A stretch of DNA of 64,000 nucleotides from Capnocytophaga sputigena. Lineage in GTDB: Bacteria > Bacteroidota > Bacteroidia > Flavobacteriales > Flavobacteriaceae. Positions 48,740-59,923 of this stretch are shown in pieces (within the stretch, counting starts at the first letter, position 1; each line of letters begins with the position of its first letter). Made by a program: the position numbers and the translations under genes. The notes under the pieces were generated by a model. It was not told the origin of the DNA. It searched no databases and worked only from the letters and a program-made list of their open reading frames with translations. The stretch covers positions 372,001-436,000 of the forward strand of contig NZ_UAVP01000003.1 of NCBI RefSeq assembly GCF_900446695.1, read 5' to 3'.

Positions 48740-50587
48740 TTACTCAAAATTATCAATTTCTATTTTTAGGTTGTTGATTATAAACTCTTGGCGATCAGGA
48801 GTGTTTTTACCCATATAGAACTCTAAAAGCTGCTCAGTATGGATAGATTTATCCATCATCACTGGGTCTAAACGGATATCTTCACCTATGAAATCTTTAA
48901 ACTCATCAGGAGAAATTTCACCTAACCCTTTAAATCGCGTAATTTCAGGTTTCCCTTTGAGTTTTTCTATAGCGGCTTGTTTTTCTTCTTCGCTATAGCA
49001 ATATATTTTCTGTTGCTTATTGCGCACACGGAATAAAGGTGTTTGCAATATATATAGGTGTCCCTCTTTGATGATTTCGGGGAAGAATTGCAAAAAGAAA
49101 GTGATGAGCAGCAAGCGGATGTGCATACCATCTACATCGGCATCGGTGGCGACTACGATATTGTTATAACGGAGGTCGTCCATAGAATCTTCGATGTTTA
49201 GAGCTGCTTGCAAAAGGTTGAATTCCTCATTTTCATACACTATTTTCTTAGTCATTCCATAAGTATTGAGAGGCTTACCGCGCAGTGAAAAAACAGCTTG
49301 GGTAGTTACATCACGCGACTTGGTGATAGACCCCGAAGCTGAATCCCCCTCGGTGATGAACAAAGTACTTTGAAGAGCGCGTTCATCTTTGGTATCAGTA
49401 AGGTGCACACGGCAATCGCGGAGTTTGCGATTGTGCAAGTTTGCCTTTTTAGCTCTGTCTTTAGCTAATTTGCGAATGCCTGCCAATTCTTCGCGTTCCC
49501 GTTGCGCTTGCATAATTTTGCGCAAGATAGCATCGGCAATTTCATTGTTTTTATGCAAGAAATCATCTAAATTTCGGCTTATGAAATCGTTGATATAAGT
49601 ACGCACTGTAGGCATTCCTTCGCCCATCTCGGTAGAACCTAATTTGGTTTTCGTTTGACTCTCGAACACAGGTTCCATCACTTTGATAGAAAGCCCTGCG
49701 ATGATAGATTTACGTACATCCGAAGGGTCGAAATTCTTTTTATAGAAATCGCGAATGGTTTTCACATAAGCCTCTTTAAAAGCGTTGAGGTGCGTACCTC
49801 CTTGTGTAGTGTTTTGTCCGTTTACAAATGAGTAGTACTCTTCACTGTACTGGGTTTTGCTATGCGAAATAGCTACCTCTATATCCTCACCTTTGAGGTG
49901 AATGATAGGGTATAGAAAATCTTCTTCGTTGTTATTTTCAGCTAAAAGGTCACGAAGTCCATTTTCAGAATAGAACTTTTCGCCGTTGTAGTTGATTGTG
50001 AGTCCTGGGTTGAGGTATACGTAGTTTTTAAGCATACGCACCACATACTCATTGCGAAATTTAAAGTTTTTGAAGATGGTATCATCAGGAATGAAAACGA
50101 TTCCTGTTCCGCGTCTTTTGGTAGTTTCTTCTATAGGAGATTCTTCTTTTAAGATACCTCTTTCAAAAGATGCTGATTTAGATTGATTATCACGCACCGA
50201 TTCTACCTTGAAGTAAGCTGAAAGAGCATTCACTGCTTTAGTACCCACCCCATTGAGTCCGATAGATTTCTTAAACGCACGAGAGTCGTATTTACCACCC
50301 GTATTCATTTTAGAAACTACATCTACGACTTTCCCTAAGGGGATACCACGACCATAATCGCGTACTTCCACTTTATTATCGTTGATTTTCACGTCGATAG
50401 TTTTACCCGCACCCATTATAAACTCGTCGATGCTATTATCTATTACTTCTTTGAGGAGCACATAGATACCATCATCGGCTGAAGAGCCATCTCCCAGCTT
50501 TCCGATGTACATACCAGGGCGTAAACGTACGTGTTCTAAGGGGTCGAGAGAGCGAATGCTATCCTCGTCATATCTTACTTCTTCCAT
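48740..50587 (-). CDS. parE: DNA topoisomerase IV subunit B
   Basis: Start chosen at ATG 50587 ([20 protein letters not shown], 615 aa). The GHKL ATPase domain has EVIDNSIDE and DYGRGIP and the [11 protein letters not shown] loop. The transducer domain is central, and the TOPRIM motif TEGDSASG and [10 protein letters not shown] follow. It decatenates chromosomes with ParC, which is not in the window. Promoter at 50612-50642. Confidence 0.92.
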   Translation of the reverse strand: MEEVRYDEDSIRSLDPLEHVRLRPGMYIGKLGDGSSADDGIYVLLKEVIDNSIDEFIMGAGKTIDVKINDNKVEVRDYGRGIPLGKVVDVVSKMNTGGKYDSRAFKKSIGLNGVGTKAVNALSAYFKVESVRDNQSKSASFERGILKEESPIEETTKRRGTGIVFIPDDTIFKNFKFRNEYVVRMLKNYVYLNPGLTINYNGEKFYSENGLRDLLAENNNEEDFLYPIIHLKGEDIEVAISHSKTQYSEEYYSFVNGQNTTQGGTHLNAFKEAYVKTIRDFYKKNFDPSDVRKSIIAGLSIKVMEPVFESQTKTKLGSTEMGEGMPTVRTYINDFISRNLDDFLHKNNEIADAILRKIMQAQREREELAGIRKLAKDRAKKANLHNRKLRDCRVHLTDTKDERALQSTLFITEGDSASGSITKSRDVTTQAVFSLRGKPLNTYGMTKKIVYENEEFNLLQAALNIEDSMDDLRYNNIVVATDADVDGMHIRLLLITFFLQFFPEIIKEGHLYILQTPLFRVRNKQQKIYCYSEEEKQAAIEKLKGKPEITRFKGLGEISPDEFKDFIGEDIRLDPVMMDKSIHTEQLLEFYMGKNTPDRQEFIINNLKIEIDNFE

Positions 50588-50611
50588 AATGATTTTAGGT
50601 GTTTGAGGGGG

Positions 50612-50642
50612 CAAAGGTAGTAATAATTTGTCAATTAGTCAA
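50612..50642 (-). promoter_or_regulatory. parE promoter
   Basis: On the minus strand TTG, 20 bp, TACCTTTG (50619-50612). Confidence 0.65.
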
Positions 50643-50658
50643 TTAGTCGATTCATAAA

Positions 50659-51879
50659 TTAGCTGAGCATCCTCTGAGCTTTTTTTAAGGCTGCTACGAA
50701 AGTATCTATCTCTTCAAAAGTGTTGTAGACAGCAAAGCTCACACGCACTGTACCTGGGATTTGATAAAAATCCATAATAGGTTGTGCGCAATGGTGACCG
50801 GTGCGTACTGCTATCCCTAATTGGTCGAGAATCACCCCTACATCATAAGGGTGTACCCCTTGTAAGTTGAAAGATATAACAGCTGTGCGTTGTGTTAAAT
50901 CGGGGTTGCCATAGAGGATAATACCTTCTATTGTTTGTAGTTTTTCAATGGCATAAGCTAACAATTGATGTTCGTGATCCGCTATAGCTTCTATACCTAA
51001 GGAATGTATATAATCAATAGCAGCACCAAAGGCAATACCACCACAAATGTTGGGCGTACCCGCTTCAAATTTATAAGGCAAATCAGCATAAGTGCTCTTT
51101 TCAAATTGCACTTGTTTAATCATCTCCCCTCCTCCCTGATAAGGAGGCAATTGCAACAATAATTCTTCTTTGCCATAGAGTACGCCTACCCCCGTAGGTC
51201 CATACATTTTATGAGCCGATACAGCATAGAAATCTACATCAAGGGCTTGCACATCGGGTTGAAGATGTGGAGCTGCTTGCGCTCCATCTACCAATACAAC
51301 AGCCCCTACACGGTGTGCTTGAGCTATAATTTCGGCTATAGGATGTATATTGCCCAACGCATTTGATACGTGTTGTACACATACCACTCGTGTACGTTCA
51401 TTGAGCAGTTTGCTATAGACTTGCATATCCCAAATACCCTGCTCATTCATTGGGATTACCTTTAGGGTAGCCCCACTTCGCTCACAAGCCAACTGCCAAG
51501 GCACTATATTGCTATGGTGTTCTGAGGCTGAAATAATCAGCTCATCACCCTCTTTCATAAGAGCAGCATAGCCATTGGCAACCAAGTTGATGCCGTAAGT
51601 TGTGCCTGCTGTAAAAATAATTTCGGAAGATTTATGAGCATTAAAATGGCGTTGTAGTTTTTGTCGTGCCTGCTCATAAGCATCGGTAGCCTCTTGACTA
51701 AGAGTGTGTACTCCACGATGGATATTCGCGTTTTGGTATGTATAGTAATGTACTATCGCCTCAATCACAGAGGTAGGCGTTTGAGAGGTCGCTCCGTTAT
51801 CAAAATAGATGAGCGGGCGATTGTGGATTGTGCGGTTGAGTATAGGAAAATCTGCGCGTATTTCAGAGATGGTTTTCAT
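50659..51879 (-). CDS. sufS: Cysteine desulfurase, SufS type
   Basis: Start at ATG 51879 (MKTISEIRADFPILNRT, 406 aa). The PLP lysine lies in SAHKMYGPTGVG, and the catalytic Cys in RTGHHCAQP. It provides sulfur for Fe-S cluster assembly by the SUF machinery. Other suf genes are not adjacent here. A small hypothetical gene lies just upstream on the same strand. Confidence 0.92.
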   Translation of the reverse strand: MKTISEIRADFPILNRTIHNRPLIYFDNGATSQTPTSVIEAIVHYYTYQNANIHRGVHTLSQEATDAYEQARQKLQRHFNAHKSSEIIFTAGTTYGINLVANGYAALMKEGDELIISASEHHSNIVPWQLACERSGATLKVIPMNEQGIWDMQVYSKLLNERTRVVCVQHVSNALGNIHPIAEIIAQAHRVGAVVLVDGAQAAPHLQPDVQALDVDFYAVSAHKMYGPTGVGVLYGKEELLLQLPPYQGGGEMIKQVQFEKSTYADLPYKFEAGTPNICGGIAFGAAIDYIHSLGIEAIADHEHQLLAYAIEKLQTIEGIILYGNPDLTQRTAVISFNLQGVHPYDVGVILDQLGIAVRTGHHCAQPIMDFYQIPGTVRVSFAVYNTFEEIDTFVAALKKAQRMLS

Positions 51880-51893
51880 TTTTTTTGTGAGAT

Positions 51894-52169
51894 TTATTTT
51901 CTTCTCCACTTGTTTAATTGTTCTCGAGAAAGAAGTTTTTTCAATTTAGTGTTTTGTTCCCAATTAGTTTTCCAATCACAATAGTTATAGCTATTTACAA
52001 TAGTCTTAGCATCTTTTAGCTCAATCTCTATTTCAGTGTTATCTAAAAGAATATTGTGCTTTATCTTTGTTTTTAGAATCGTACCATTGTGTCGCCTTAC
52101 AATGCGATGATAGGCTTTTCTACCTATTCCACTATCTTTAAAAATGGCTTTTTTATAACTATGAGACAT
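51894..52169 (-). CDS. Small basic hypothetical protein (SHSYKK family)
   Basis: This encodes 91 aa. The N-terminal MSHSYKKAIFKD resembles a widespread family of small basic proteins starting MSRSYKK. The rest is basic and helical (TKLKKLLSREQLNKWRRK). Probably cytosolic and nucleic-acid-binding by charge. No function known to me. It is 14 nt from the sufS start. Confidence 0.6.
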   Translation of the reverse strand: MSHSYKKAIFKDSGIGRKAYHRIVRRHNGTILKTKIKHNILLDNTEIEIELKDAKTIVNSYNYCDWKTNWEQNTKLKKLLSREQLNKWRRK

Positions 52170-52306
52170 TGAGATTTATTTTTCATTGTGCAAATATAAA
52201 GCAAAAAATTGAAAAAACGACTCTTATAATTTTATTTTTGATTTAGTAACCCCAAAAAATAACTAACAAACAATAGCTAATTATGAGTGATTTACTAATC
52301 TACAAA

Positions 52307-52338
52307 TTGGCTAATTGCCAAATTATTACTACCTTTGC
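52307..52338 (+). promoter_or_regulatory. lysA promoter
   Basis: TTG (52307-52309), 21 bp, TACCTTTG (52331-52338), 23 nt before the lysA ATG. Confidence 0.65.
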
Positions 52339-52361
52339 GGTCTTAATTAGAAAAATAAAAA

Positions 52362-53558
52362 ATGAAAACAGAAGACTTACTAAATATAGCACATACCTAC
52401 GGAAATCCTGTGTATGTATATGATGCTGAAAAAATTAGCAGTCAATACCAACGTCTTACGAATGCTTTTGCCTCAGTACCTAAATTGCGTATCAACTATG
52501 CAATGAAGGCGCTTTCTAATATTGCTGTCTTAAAACTGATGAAGAGCTTAGGTGCTGGACTTGATACCGTTTCTATCCAAGAGGTACAATTAGGTTTATT
52601 AGCAGGTTTTGCCCCTGAACAAATTATCTTTACTCCTAATGGGGTATCGATTAGTGAGATTGAAGAGGCAATGCGTTTGGGCGTTCAGCTGAATATAGAT
52701 AATCTTTCATTCTTGGAACAATTTGGCACGCAACACCCTGAAGTACCAGTGTGCATTCGCATCAACCCACACGTAATGGCAGGAGGTAACAGCAATATTT
52801 CGGTGGGACATATCGATAGTAAATTTGGGATTAGTATTCACCAAATTCCTCATATATTGCGCATTGTAGAGAATACGAAAATGCACATCAACGGTATCCA
52901 TATGCACACGGGTAGCGATATTTTAGACATAGATGTATTCCTTTATGCTGCCGAAATACTCTTTGAAACAGCAAAAAACTTTAAGGACTTGCAATTTATA
53001 GATTTTGGAAGTGGTTTTAAAGTGCCTTATAAAGAGGGGGATATACAAACGAATATAGAGGAGTTAGGCGAACGCCTGAGTACACGCTTTGCAGAGTTCT
53101 GCCAAGAGTACGGGCGCGACCTTACTTTGGCTTTTGAACCTGGTAAATTTTTAGTAAGTGAAGCAGGGTGCTTTTTAGTGAAAGTGAATGTAGTGAAACA
53201 AACTACTTCCACTGTGTTTGCGGGTATTGATTCGGGATTTAATCACCTTATCCGACCTATGTTCTACGGGGCTACTCACTATATTGAAAACCTTTCTAAT
53301 CCTGAAGGTAAAAAACGTTTCTACTCGGTAGTAGGCTATATTTGCGAGACAGATACTTTTGCTTCTAACCGACAAATAGCTGAAATTACTGAGGGTGACA
53401 TTCTTTGTTTCCACAATGCAGGGGCATATTGCTATACAATGGCAAGCAACTACAATTCGCGTTTGCGTCCTGCTGAAGTATTGTGGCAAAATGGTGAGGC
53501 AAAACTCATCAGAAAAGCAGAGACTTTTGAAGATTTAGTACGAAACCAAATATATTGA
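52362..53558 (+). CDS. lysA: Diaminopimelate decarboxylase
   Basis: The 398-aa fold-III PLP enzyme has the Schiff-base lysine in YAMKALSN, GIHMHTGSD and a C-terminal barrel with YICETDTFASNR and NAGAYCYTMASNYNS. It makes lysine from meso-diaminopimelate. A single-gene unit with its own promoter. Confidence 0.93.
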   Translation: MKTEDLLNIAHTYGNPVYVYDAEKISSQYQRLTNAFASVPKLRINYAMKALSNIAVLKLMKSLGAGLDTVSIQEVQLGLLAGFAPEQIIFTPNGVSISEIEEAMRLGVQLNIDNLSFLEQFGTQHPEVPVCIRINPHVMAGGNSNISVGHIDSKFGISIHQIPHILRIVENTKMHINGIHMHTGSDILDIDVFLYAAEILFETAKNFKDLQFIDFGSGFKVPYKEGDIQTNIEELGERLSTRFAEFCQEYGRDLTLAFEPGKFLVSEAGCFLVKVNVVKQTTSTVFAGIDSGFNHLIRPMFYGATHYIENLSNPEGKKRFYSVVGYICETDTFASNRQIAEITEGDILCFHNAGAYCYTMASNYNSRLRPAEVLWQNGEAKLIRKAETFEDLVRNQIY

Positions 53559-53651
53559 TTTGTCGATGAGACAATAAGTTAATTTGCCAATGAATAGAGC
53601 ACTTTTGCGTTCTACTTCATTGGCAAATTAATAAATTAGCAAATTTGCTAA

Positions 53652-54134
53652 TTATAAAAAGCGGTTGTGCCAGCTATCTTCTAAAGGCACTTCCCAATTT
53701 TCTTCGTATTCTATTTTGGTATTTACCAAATTGTTGAATACTATAGTTTGAGCCGATACAGCTTTATCTTTTACCATCTTCTTGAAATCAGCGAGGTTTT
53801 TATAAGCGATGTGTTCCCCTTGGCGGTAACTCACATTCATACGGTCGAGCAAAGTAACATTATACTGGGCTTCTAAATCCTGAATGAAACGCGCTAAAAC
53901 ATCAAGAGAGCAGCCTCCTACACCGTGAGCATCGGGAGAGGCACCTATAACAATAAAGCGGTTGTAACGCAATTCAAAGGAGGAAAGCAATTCCTTGCCG
54001 TGTACCATCCAATGGCTTATAAAATCTTCTAACTGAGTGCGCAATTGCGCTTGTTCATCTTCCGTAAAACTGCGGTTACATTGGTATATCCACACACGGG
54101 CATCATCGGGGAGTTGTTTAAATTCTTTATACAT
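53652..54134 (-). CDS. Conserved flavobacterial protein often named ABC transporter ATPase
   Basis: The 160-aa protein starts MYKEFKQLPDDARVWIYQ and contains VGGCSLDVLARFIQDLE and RMNVSYRQGE. I recognise this as a conserved Bacteroidetes protein commonly mislabelled as an ABC ATPase, but no P-loop is present, so the function is unknown. It lies 22 nt downstream of smpB on the same strand. Confidence 0.65.
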   Translation of the reverse strand: MYKEFKQLPDDARVWIYQCNRSFTEDEQAQLRTQLEDFISHWMVHGKELLSSFELRYNRFIVIGASPDAHGVGGCSLDVLARFIQDLEAQYNVTLLDRMNVSYRQGEHIAYKNLADFKKMVKDKAVSAQTIVFNNLVNTKIEYEENWEVPLEDSWHNRFL

Positions 54135-54156
54135 TTTTTTAGGTTTCAGGTTATAG

Positions 54157-54615
54157 TTAGTGTTTCATTAATCGGTCTAAATTGCGCTTGTTGTCGCGGT
54201 CTTTGATGGTTTCGCGTTTATCGTACAGTTTTTTACCTCGCACTAAAGCGATATCCATTTTTGCTAAACCTTTATCATTGATAAAGAGTTTGAGTGGCAC
54301 AATGGTAAGTCCGCTGTTTTTCACTTCTTTATTAAGTTTGCGCAACTCTTTTTTCTGTAAGAGCAATTTGCGTTCTGTTTTAGGGCGGTGGTTGTAGTGC
54401 GTACCAAAATCATAGGCTTCAATAGTAGAGTTGATTACAAAGAGTTCACCTTTGTCGTTGAACTCACAAAAACTCTCGGCTATAGAGGCTTTCCCTAACC
54501 TTATTGACTTTATTTCGGTACCCACAAGTACAATTCCCGCCGTATATTTGTCGAGAATTTCGTATTCAAACTTAGCGCGTTTGTTGAGTATCTGTACTGT
54601 TTTCTGAATTTTCAT
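54157..54615 (-). CDS. smpB: SsrA-binding protein
   Basis: This encodes 152 aa. Signatures are [37 protein letters not shown] and the C-terminal [16 protein letters not shown]. It carries tmRNA to stalled ribosomes. Length normal for the family. Confidence 0.95.
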   Translation of the reverse strand: MKIQKTVQILNKRAKFEYEILDKYTAGIVLVGTEIKSIRLGKASIAESFCEFNDKGELFVINSTIEAYDFGTHYNHRPKTERKLLLQKKELRKLNKEVKNSGLTIVPLKLFINDKGLAKMDIALVRGKKLYDKRETIKDRDNKRNLDRLMKH

Positions 54616-54626
54616 ACATAGAAATT

Positions 54627-55667
54627 TTATCCTGGAATTCTCACTTTTATTTTATCGGTCATCGCATAAGCCTGACAAGTGAGGATATAGCCTTGCGATA
54701 CTTGTTCATCATTGAGCACTTCGTTCTTTGCCATTTTAGCTTCCCCCTCCTCTACCCTACCAATACAGCTACTACACACGCCATTGAGGCAAGAATAAGG
54801 CGCATCGCATCCGCGAAAAAGAGCAGAGTTTAGGAGCGTTTGGTTACGGGCACTTTCAAAAGTATGGGTTTTGCCATTGAGCTGCAAGGTAATAGCTACA
54901 TTGCCCTGCAGGGTACTGTAATCTACATCGGCAGGTGAAGCCTCAAAAAGTTCGGTAAAAATACGATCTTTTTCAATTCCTCTCAAGAGTAGTATTTCGC
55001 GGAGGTTTTTCACAAGTTCTGTAGGACCACAAGCATAGTAACGCCCCCAATTGAAGTGTTTGTACTTAGCAAAAAGTTCATTTACAATTCTATCGTTGAT
55101 GCGCCCTGTATAGTGGTCGCCCCAAGGTTCTTGACTAAAGGCGTAATGCACAAAAAAACGGTCGGTATATTGCACTCTTAAGGCTTCAATTTCATCAAAA
55201 AATAAGGTTTCTTCTTTAGATTTATTACCATAGACGAATACCACCTTGATATTGGTTTTTGCTAAAGCAGTTTTGGCAATACTCATCATAGGAGTTACAC
55301 CACTTCCTGCCGAAAAAAGCATAATATCACGGTTACCAAAAATATCGTAGAAGAAGACAAACGAGCCCATAGGAGGCATCACTTCCAATACATCGCCTGC
55401 TTTGAGCTGAGTAGTGGCATAAGTAGAAAATAAACCATTAGGTACGCGTTTCACTGCCACGCTCAATTCACCTTCATTGACTCCTGAGCAAATGGAATAA
55501 GCACGGCGCACTTTTTGTCCGTTGATAGTTTGTTGTAGGGTAAGGTATTCACCAGCCTCAAAGCTAAATACTTTTTTTAATAGTTCGGGGACTTCAAAGG
55601 TAATCATTACCGATGAAGTAGTGAGGTGTGTGATTTTAGATATTGTTAGTTCGTGGAATTTATTCAT
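54627..55667 (-). CDS. Ferredoxin-NADP reductase-like (PaaE type) with 2Fe-2S domain
   Basis: The 346-aa protein has an N-terminal FAD domain with RRAYSICSG at about 50-60. The NAD(P) domain has [14 protein letters not shown]. The C-terminal plant-type 2Fe-2S domain has [15 protein letters not shown] and a final LTCQA. It is an electron-transfer reductase of the PaaE/ring-hydroxylase family; its partner oxygenase is not in the window. It overlaps the protease gene by 4 nt. Confidence 0.85.
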   Translation of the reverse strand: MNKFHELTISKITHLTTSSVMITFEVPELLKKVFSFEAGEYLTLQQTINGQKVRRAYSICSGVNEGELSVAVKRVPNGLFSTYATTQLKAGDVLEVMPPMGSFVFFYDIFGNRDIMLFSAGSGVTPMMSIAKTALAKTNIKVVFVYGNKSKEETLFFDEIEALRVQYTDRFFVHYAFSQEPWGDHYTGRINDRIVNELFAKYKHFNWGRYYACGPTELVKNLREILLLRGIEKDRIFTELFEASPADVDYSTLQGNVAITLQLNGKTHTFESARNQTLLNSALFRGCDAPYSCLNGVCSSCIGRVEEGEAKMAKNEVLNDEQVSQGYILTCQAYAMTDKIKVRIPG

Positions 55668-57142
55668 TTATACATTTCGTTTAAGCCAAAGTAGCCTGAA
55701 GTTGAGGTGCTGAGCGTTTCAAAGGAAAAAGATGTTTTATCAGTTGATAGAGGCGCTCTACCTGAAGCATTAACCCCTGTGATTTCTTGTAGGGTACGAG
55801 CTAAAAGTGGCTCACTTTCATCACCTAATACTCCTAAATTACTACCTATTTCTTCTATAAAAATATCAGGAGACAAACCATTTACATAATCGCCTACTCC
55901 TTTAGCATTTTCTATTTTCATCACCAAAGGTTGCATTGCCCATTTGTGTTTAGGGTTTTTCACTTTTCCTTGCGCATCAATATAATCGTAAATAGTAACT
56001 GAGCCCTGATTTTTACCTATAGTAGTAGCTCCTACCTGCACTACTTGGATATAAGGTTTTAGCCCATTGATTACCAACTCACTAGCTGAAGCAGTATTTT
56101 CGGAAGTTATGATATACACCTTGCTCATTCGCAGGCTGTTAATTGCTATTTTTCTACTATCTTTCACTATGTTATCGGTGAAATATTCACGAGAATTTCC
56201 TCGATGGGGCTGCACTTTGCTATTCCAGCGTTCAACGGCAAATACCTGCCCTGCAAACTGACCGGTAATCATTGAGGCTAAATAGGTAGCTGTATTCACA
56301 CTTCCTCCACCGTTGTAACGCAAATCGAGAATGAGGTCGGTAACACCTTGCGCTTTGAAGTCGGCAAAAGCGTTGTTGAGAGCCTCATCAAAATCAGCTA
56401 CAAAGGCATTATACATCAAATAGGCTATCTTTTTACCTCCTTTGTTGAAAACTTTATGAATGAGTACAGGGTTTTCGGGAGTTTGTTCTTGTCGCAAAGT
56501 ATAGGTTTTCCCTGTAGGTTCAAATCTCTCATTCACAAATCTATAAGTAGCAAAAGAGATGATAGGTGTATCTTGTAACAGTTGTTGAACATTAGCACGT
56601 GTAAGCTGTTGCCCATTGATGTTCAGTATTACATCTCCACGTTGCAAACCTAATTTTTCGGCATCGGAATTAGGTACCACATAGCGCACATACGCCAAAT
56701 AGATACCTAATTTTTTAACCAAACCAAAAGCATAATTCATTCCCAAACCAGCCGTAATCCCCTTGAAGTGGTTTTCAAGATCGGTGTAATTATCAGTGAT
56801 ATAGCTAAAGCGGTCTATTCGTTTATAATTATTGAGTAAGCCATTATAGAACAAATCCTTAGGATCACTAAAACTCTTCAAAAACTGGGTGTAACTTTTG
56901 TTTTTATCGGCTTTGGTATCAGATAGAGAACCAAAACGGTTGTCTTGCAAATTTTGCACATCGGCTTGCCACAAATAATAAGCGTTCAAGCCTTTCCAAA
57001 TAAAATCGCGTACGCGCAAATCTACATCGTTACCCGTATAGTTAGAAGTACCTAAAAGAGAGGAATTTGTATTCTCTACTGGGTCTTTCACACAAGATAA
57101 CACACTGATTATAAATATACTATATAAAAAAAGACGTTTCAT
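55664..57142 (-). CDS. S41-family C-terminal processing protease, lipoprotein
   Basis: The 492-aa protein has a lipobox at about residues 13-16 (ISVLSC). A PDZ domain is at about 140-220 (YVVPNSDAEKLGLQRGDVIL), and the S41 domain follows, with the nucleophile in NTASASELVINGL and LDLRYNGGGSV. Predicted outer-envelope protease. It overlaps the downstream reductase gene by 4 nt and is divergent from mutL. Confidence 0.85.
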   Translation of the reverse strand: MKRLFLYSIFIISVLSCVKDPVENTNSSLLGTSNYTGNDVDLRVRDFIWKGLNAYYLWQADVQNLQDNRFGSLSDTKADKNKSYTQFLKSFSDPKDLFYNGLLNNYKRIDRFSYITDNYTDLENHFKGITAGLGMNYAFGLVKKLGIYLAYVRYVVPNSDAEKLGLQRGDVILNINGQQLTRANVQQLLQDTPIISFATYRFVNERFEPTGKTYTLRQEQTPENPVLIHKVFNKGGKKIAYLMYNAFVADFDEALNNAFADFKAQGVTDLILDLRYNGGGSVNTATYLASMITGQFAGQVFAVERWNSKVQPHRGNSREYFTDNIVKDSRKIAINSLRMSKVYIITSENTASASELVINGLKPYIQVVQVGATTIGKNQGSVTIYDYIDAQGKVKNPKHKWAMQPLVMKIENAKGVGDYVNGLSPDIFIEEIGSNLGVLGDESEPLLARTLQEITGVNASGRAPLSTDKTSFSFETLSTSTSGYFGLNEMYK

Positions 57143-57286
57143 TTTTAAAATAATTTTCTACAAAAGTAATACTTTTTTTATATTTGCAAAAATTTTAATA
57201 GATAAGAGGTAACAGATAAAAGGTAAGAAGTAATATATTTAATTATTTCTTACAATATAAATTGTTAATTGATAATTGTTAATTGA

Positions 57287-59125
57287 ATGAGTGATATTAT
57301 CCGTTTATTACCCGACCACGTAGCCAACCAAATAGCAGCAGGAGAAGTGATACAGCGTCCAGCCTCGGCAGTGAAAGAGCTGATGGAGAATGCTATAGAT
57401 GCTCGCGCTACCGAAATAAAACTGCTCATTAAAGATGCAGGTAAAACGCTTGTACAGGTGATAGACAACGGTGTGGGAATGAGTACTACCGATGCGCGTA
57501 TGGCTTTTGAGCGACACGCAACCTCCAAAATACAAAAGGCAGAAGACCTTTTTCACTTGCAAACCAAAGGATTTCGAGGGGAAGCGCTCGCTTCTATCGT
57601 TGCCATTGCCCACGTGGAGATGCAAACCAAACGCCCTGAGGACGAGTTGGGTACCGAGATACATATCGAAGGAAGTAAAATCACACGCCAAGAGCCTTGT
57701 GTGTGTCCTACGGGTACGAGTATTGCGATGAAAAACCTCTTTTTTAACATTCCAGCACGTCGCAACTTTCTAAAATCGGATACGGTGGAATTTCGCCATA
57801 TACTTGATGAGTTTCACCGCGTTGCCTTGGCACACCCTGCCATTCACTTCTATTTGTACAACAATGGCAATGAACTCTTCAACCTGCCTGCTACCAATTT
57901 CCGCCAGCGCATTGTGCATCTATTTGGAGGAAAAACCAATGAAAAATTAGTGCCTATCATAGCCGAAGATACGCCTTTAGTGAAAATCAGTGGTTTTATT
58001 GTAAAACCTGAATATTTAGCAAAGACTAAAAACTTGCAATTCTTGATGGTAAACCACCGATTTGTGAAAAATCAATACCTCAACCACGCTATTACAGCCG
58101 CTTATGAGGGGCTTATTCACGCCGACCAAAAACCAGAGTATTTCATCTCTCTGGAGGTAGATCCTGCAACGATAGACATCAATATCCACCCTACAAAAAC
58201 CGAAATAAAGTTTGAAGAAGAACACAGCATTTACGCTCTGCTAAAATCGGCAGTGAAACACAGTTTAGGTCAGTTTAACATTGCCCCTACCCTTGATTTT
58301 AGCAAAGACCCTACTTTTGATATTCCATATAACTACAAAGATAAAGCCCCTGAATTTCCCAGAATACAAGTAGACCCTAATTTCAATCCGTTTAAAGAAG
58401 AGTACGAAAGCCGGAGCAGTAGCAGAAGTAGCTCCAATTTTGGTAATTACCCTAAAAAAACAGCCTCATGGGAAAGTTTGTACATGGGAATTGAATCGGC
58501 GGTAGATACATCGGCTTCAGAAACTATAGTAAGCTCACTCTTTGAAGCCGAGCCTACTAAAAATCAGGGTAAGAAAATCATTGCATTAGCCAAAAAATAC
58601 TTAGTTACTACTTTGGGAGGTGAGCTCATTATCATCAACTGTAATAGAGCTCACCAACGCATTTTGTTTGAAGATTTTATGAAAAATCTACAATCTTCAC
58701 ACACAGCAGTACAGCAGCTGATGTTTCCTTACGAACTGCCTTTTGCACCTCACGAATTAGAAGTGATTGCCCAATTGCGCGAGCTTTTTGAGAGCAGTGG
58801 TTTTATGTTCACTATAGAAAGCGAGAAAGTAGTAGTAAGTGGCATCCCCTTACACCTTACTGATAGTGAGATACCTAATATTTTTCACGAACTATTGCAA
58901 CAGCATATAGAGGCACTCCCTACTACCGAAAACACTCAAAAAGAAGCATTTGCTAAAGCCTTATGCAAAAGTTTAGCGGTAAAAACAGGGCAGGTGCTCA
59001 GTGAAGAAGAACAAGAAACTTTGATAAATAATTTGTTTAGTTGCCAAGAAGTGTTAATTTCGCCTTTTGGAAAGCGAATTTACTATAGCTTGTCGGCAAA
59101 TGAAATTGATAACTTAATTCACTAA
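57287..59125 (+). CDS. mutL: DNA mismatch repair protein MutL
   Basis: The 612-aa protein has GHKL motifs IAAGEVIQRPASAVKELMEN, DNGVGM and FRGEALASI. The C-terminal dimerisation domain lies at about 430-612, including QEVLISPFGKRIYY. Couples MutS to strand incision. The TATATTTG box upstream is a weak candidate promoter. Confidence 0.95.
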   Translation: MSDIIRLLPDHVANQIAAGEVIQRPASAVKELMENAIDARATEIKLLIKDAGKTLVQVIDNGVGMSTTDARMAFERHATSKIQKAEDLFHLQTKGFRGEALASIVAIAHVEMQTKRPEDELGTEIHIEGSKITRQEPCVCPTGTSIAMKNLFFNIPARRNFLKSDTVEFRHILDEFHRVALAHPAIHFYLYNNGNELFNLPATNFRQRIVHLFGGKTNEKLVPIIAEDTPLVKISGFIVKPEYLAKTKNLQFLMVNHRFVKNQYLNHAITAAYEGLIHADQKPEYFISLEVDPATIDINIHPTKTEIKFEEEHSIYALLKSAVKHSLGQFNIAPTLDFSKDPTFDIPYNYKDKAPEFPRIQVDPNFNPFKEEYESRSSSRSSSNFGNYPKKTASWESLYMGIESAVDTSASETIVSSLFEAEPTKNQGKKIIALAKKYLVTTLGGELIIINCNRAHQRILFEDFMKNLQSSHTAVQQLMFPYELPFAPHELEVIAQLRELFESSGFMFTIESEKVVVSGIPLHLTDSEIPNIFHELLQQHIEALPTTENTQKEAFAKALCKSLAVKTGQVLSEEEQETLINNLFSCQEVLISPFGKRIYYSLSANEIDNLIH

Positions 59126-59141
59126 TTTGCTAATTTTAAAT

Positions 59142-59903
59142 ATGGAAAGAATATCAAAAACAGTATTACACCTGATTATTATCAATGCAGTTTTGTTACT
59201 CATTACAGAACTGAATCTTATCCCGAAGATAAACCTTACACAATTGTTGGCACTTCATTATTTTGAGAATACTCATTTTGGGTGGTGGCAATATGTGAGC
59301 TATATGTTTATGCACGGTGATTTTATGCACCTATTCTTCAATATGTACGCTTTATGGGCTTTTGGCACTCCTCTTGAAAACATCTGGGGGCGTAATAAAT
59401 TTCTCTTCTTCTATTTTTCTTGTGGTGTAGGAGCAGCTTTGCTACACACTATGGTTAATTATTACTATGTACATCAGGGATTGGAAGCTCTTCAAAATGT
59501 AGGTGTATCAACTGAAGAGGTAATCAGCGCTCTTTCCGACAGAAAATATTTACCTATGTGGGAAACAATTATCAATAAGAGTACTTTTGATAATATGGCA
59601 GCTGCTATAGCTTCCACTACTGTAGGTGCTTCAGGGGCTATTTATGGTATATTGGTAGCTTTTGCTATGTTCTTCCCCGATGCTAAACTGATGTTATTCT
59701 TCGTGCCTTACCCTATCGCTGCGCGCTATTTTATTCCTATCATTGTAGCCTTAGACCTCTTCTCAGGTTTTACAGGTTTTTCTCTCTTTGGTGGTAATAT
59801 CGCTCACTTTGCTCACGTGGGAGGCGCTCTCATTGGCTTTCTTATTATGTTGTACTGGAAAAAACACAGCTTTGATAAGAATAGGTGGGACAGATTCAGG
59901 TAA
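59142..59903 (+). CDS. Rhomboid-family intramembrane serine protease
   Basis: Start chosen at ATG 59142 (MERISKTVLHLII, 253 aa). About six TM helices. The catalytic Ser is in VGASGAIYG and the His in FAHVGGALIGF. The FMHGDFMHLFFNMYALW segment is a rhomboid hallmark. It sits 16 nt after mutL. Confidence 0.9.
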   Translation: MERISKTVLHLIIINAVLLLITELNLIPKINLTQLLALHYFENTHFGWWQYVSYMFMHGDFMHLFFNMYALWAFGTPLENIWGRNKFLFFYFSCGVGAALLHTMVNYYYVHQGLEALQNVGVSTEEVISALSDRKYLPMWETIINKSTFDNMAAAIASTTVGASGAIYGILVAFAMFFPDAKLMLFFVPYPIAARYFIPIIVALDLFSGFTGFSLFGGNIAHFAHVGGALIGFLIMLYWKKHSFDKNRWDRFR

Positions 59904-59923
59904 CAAGTAATAGATAACAAGCG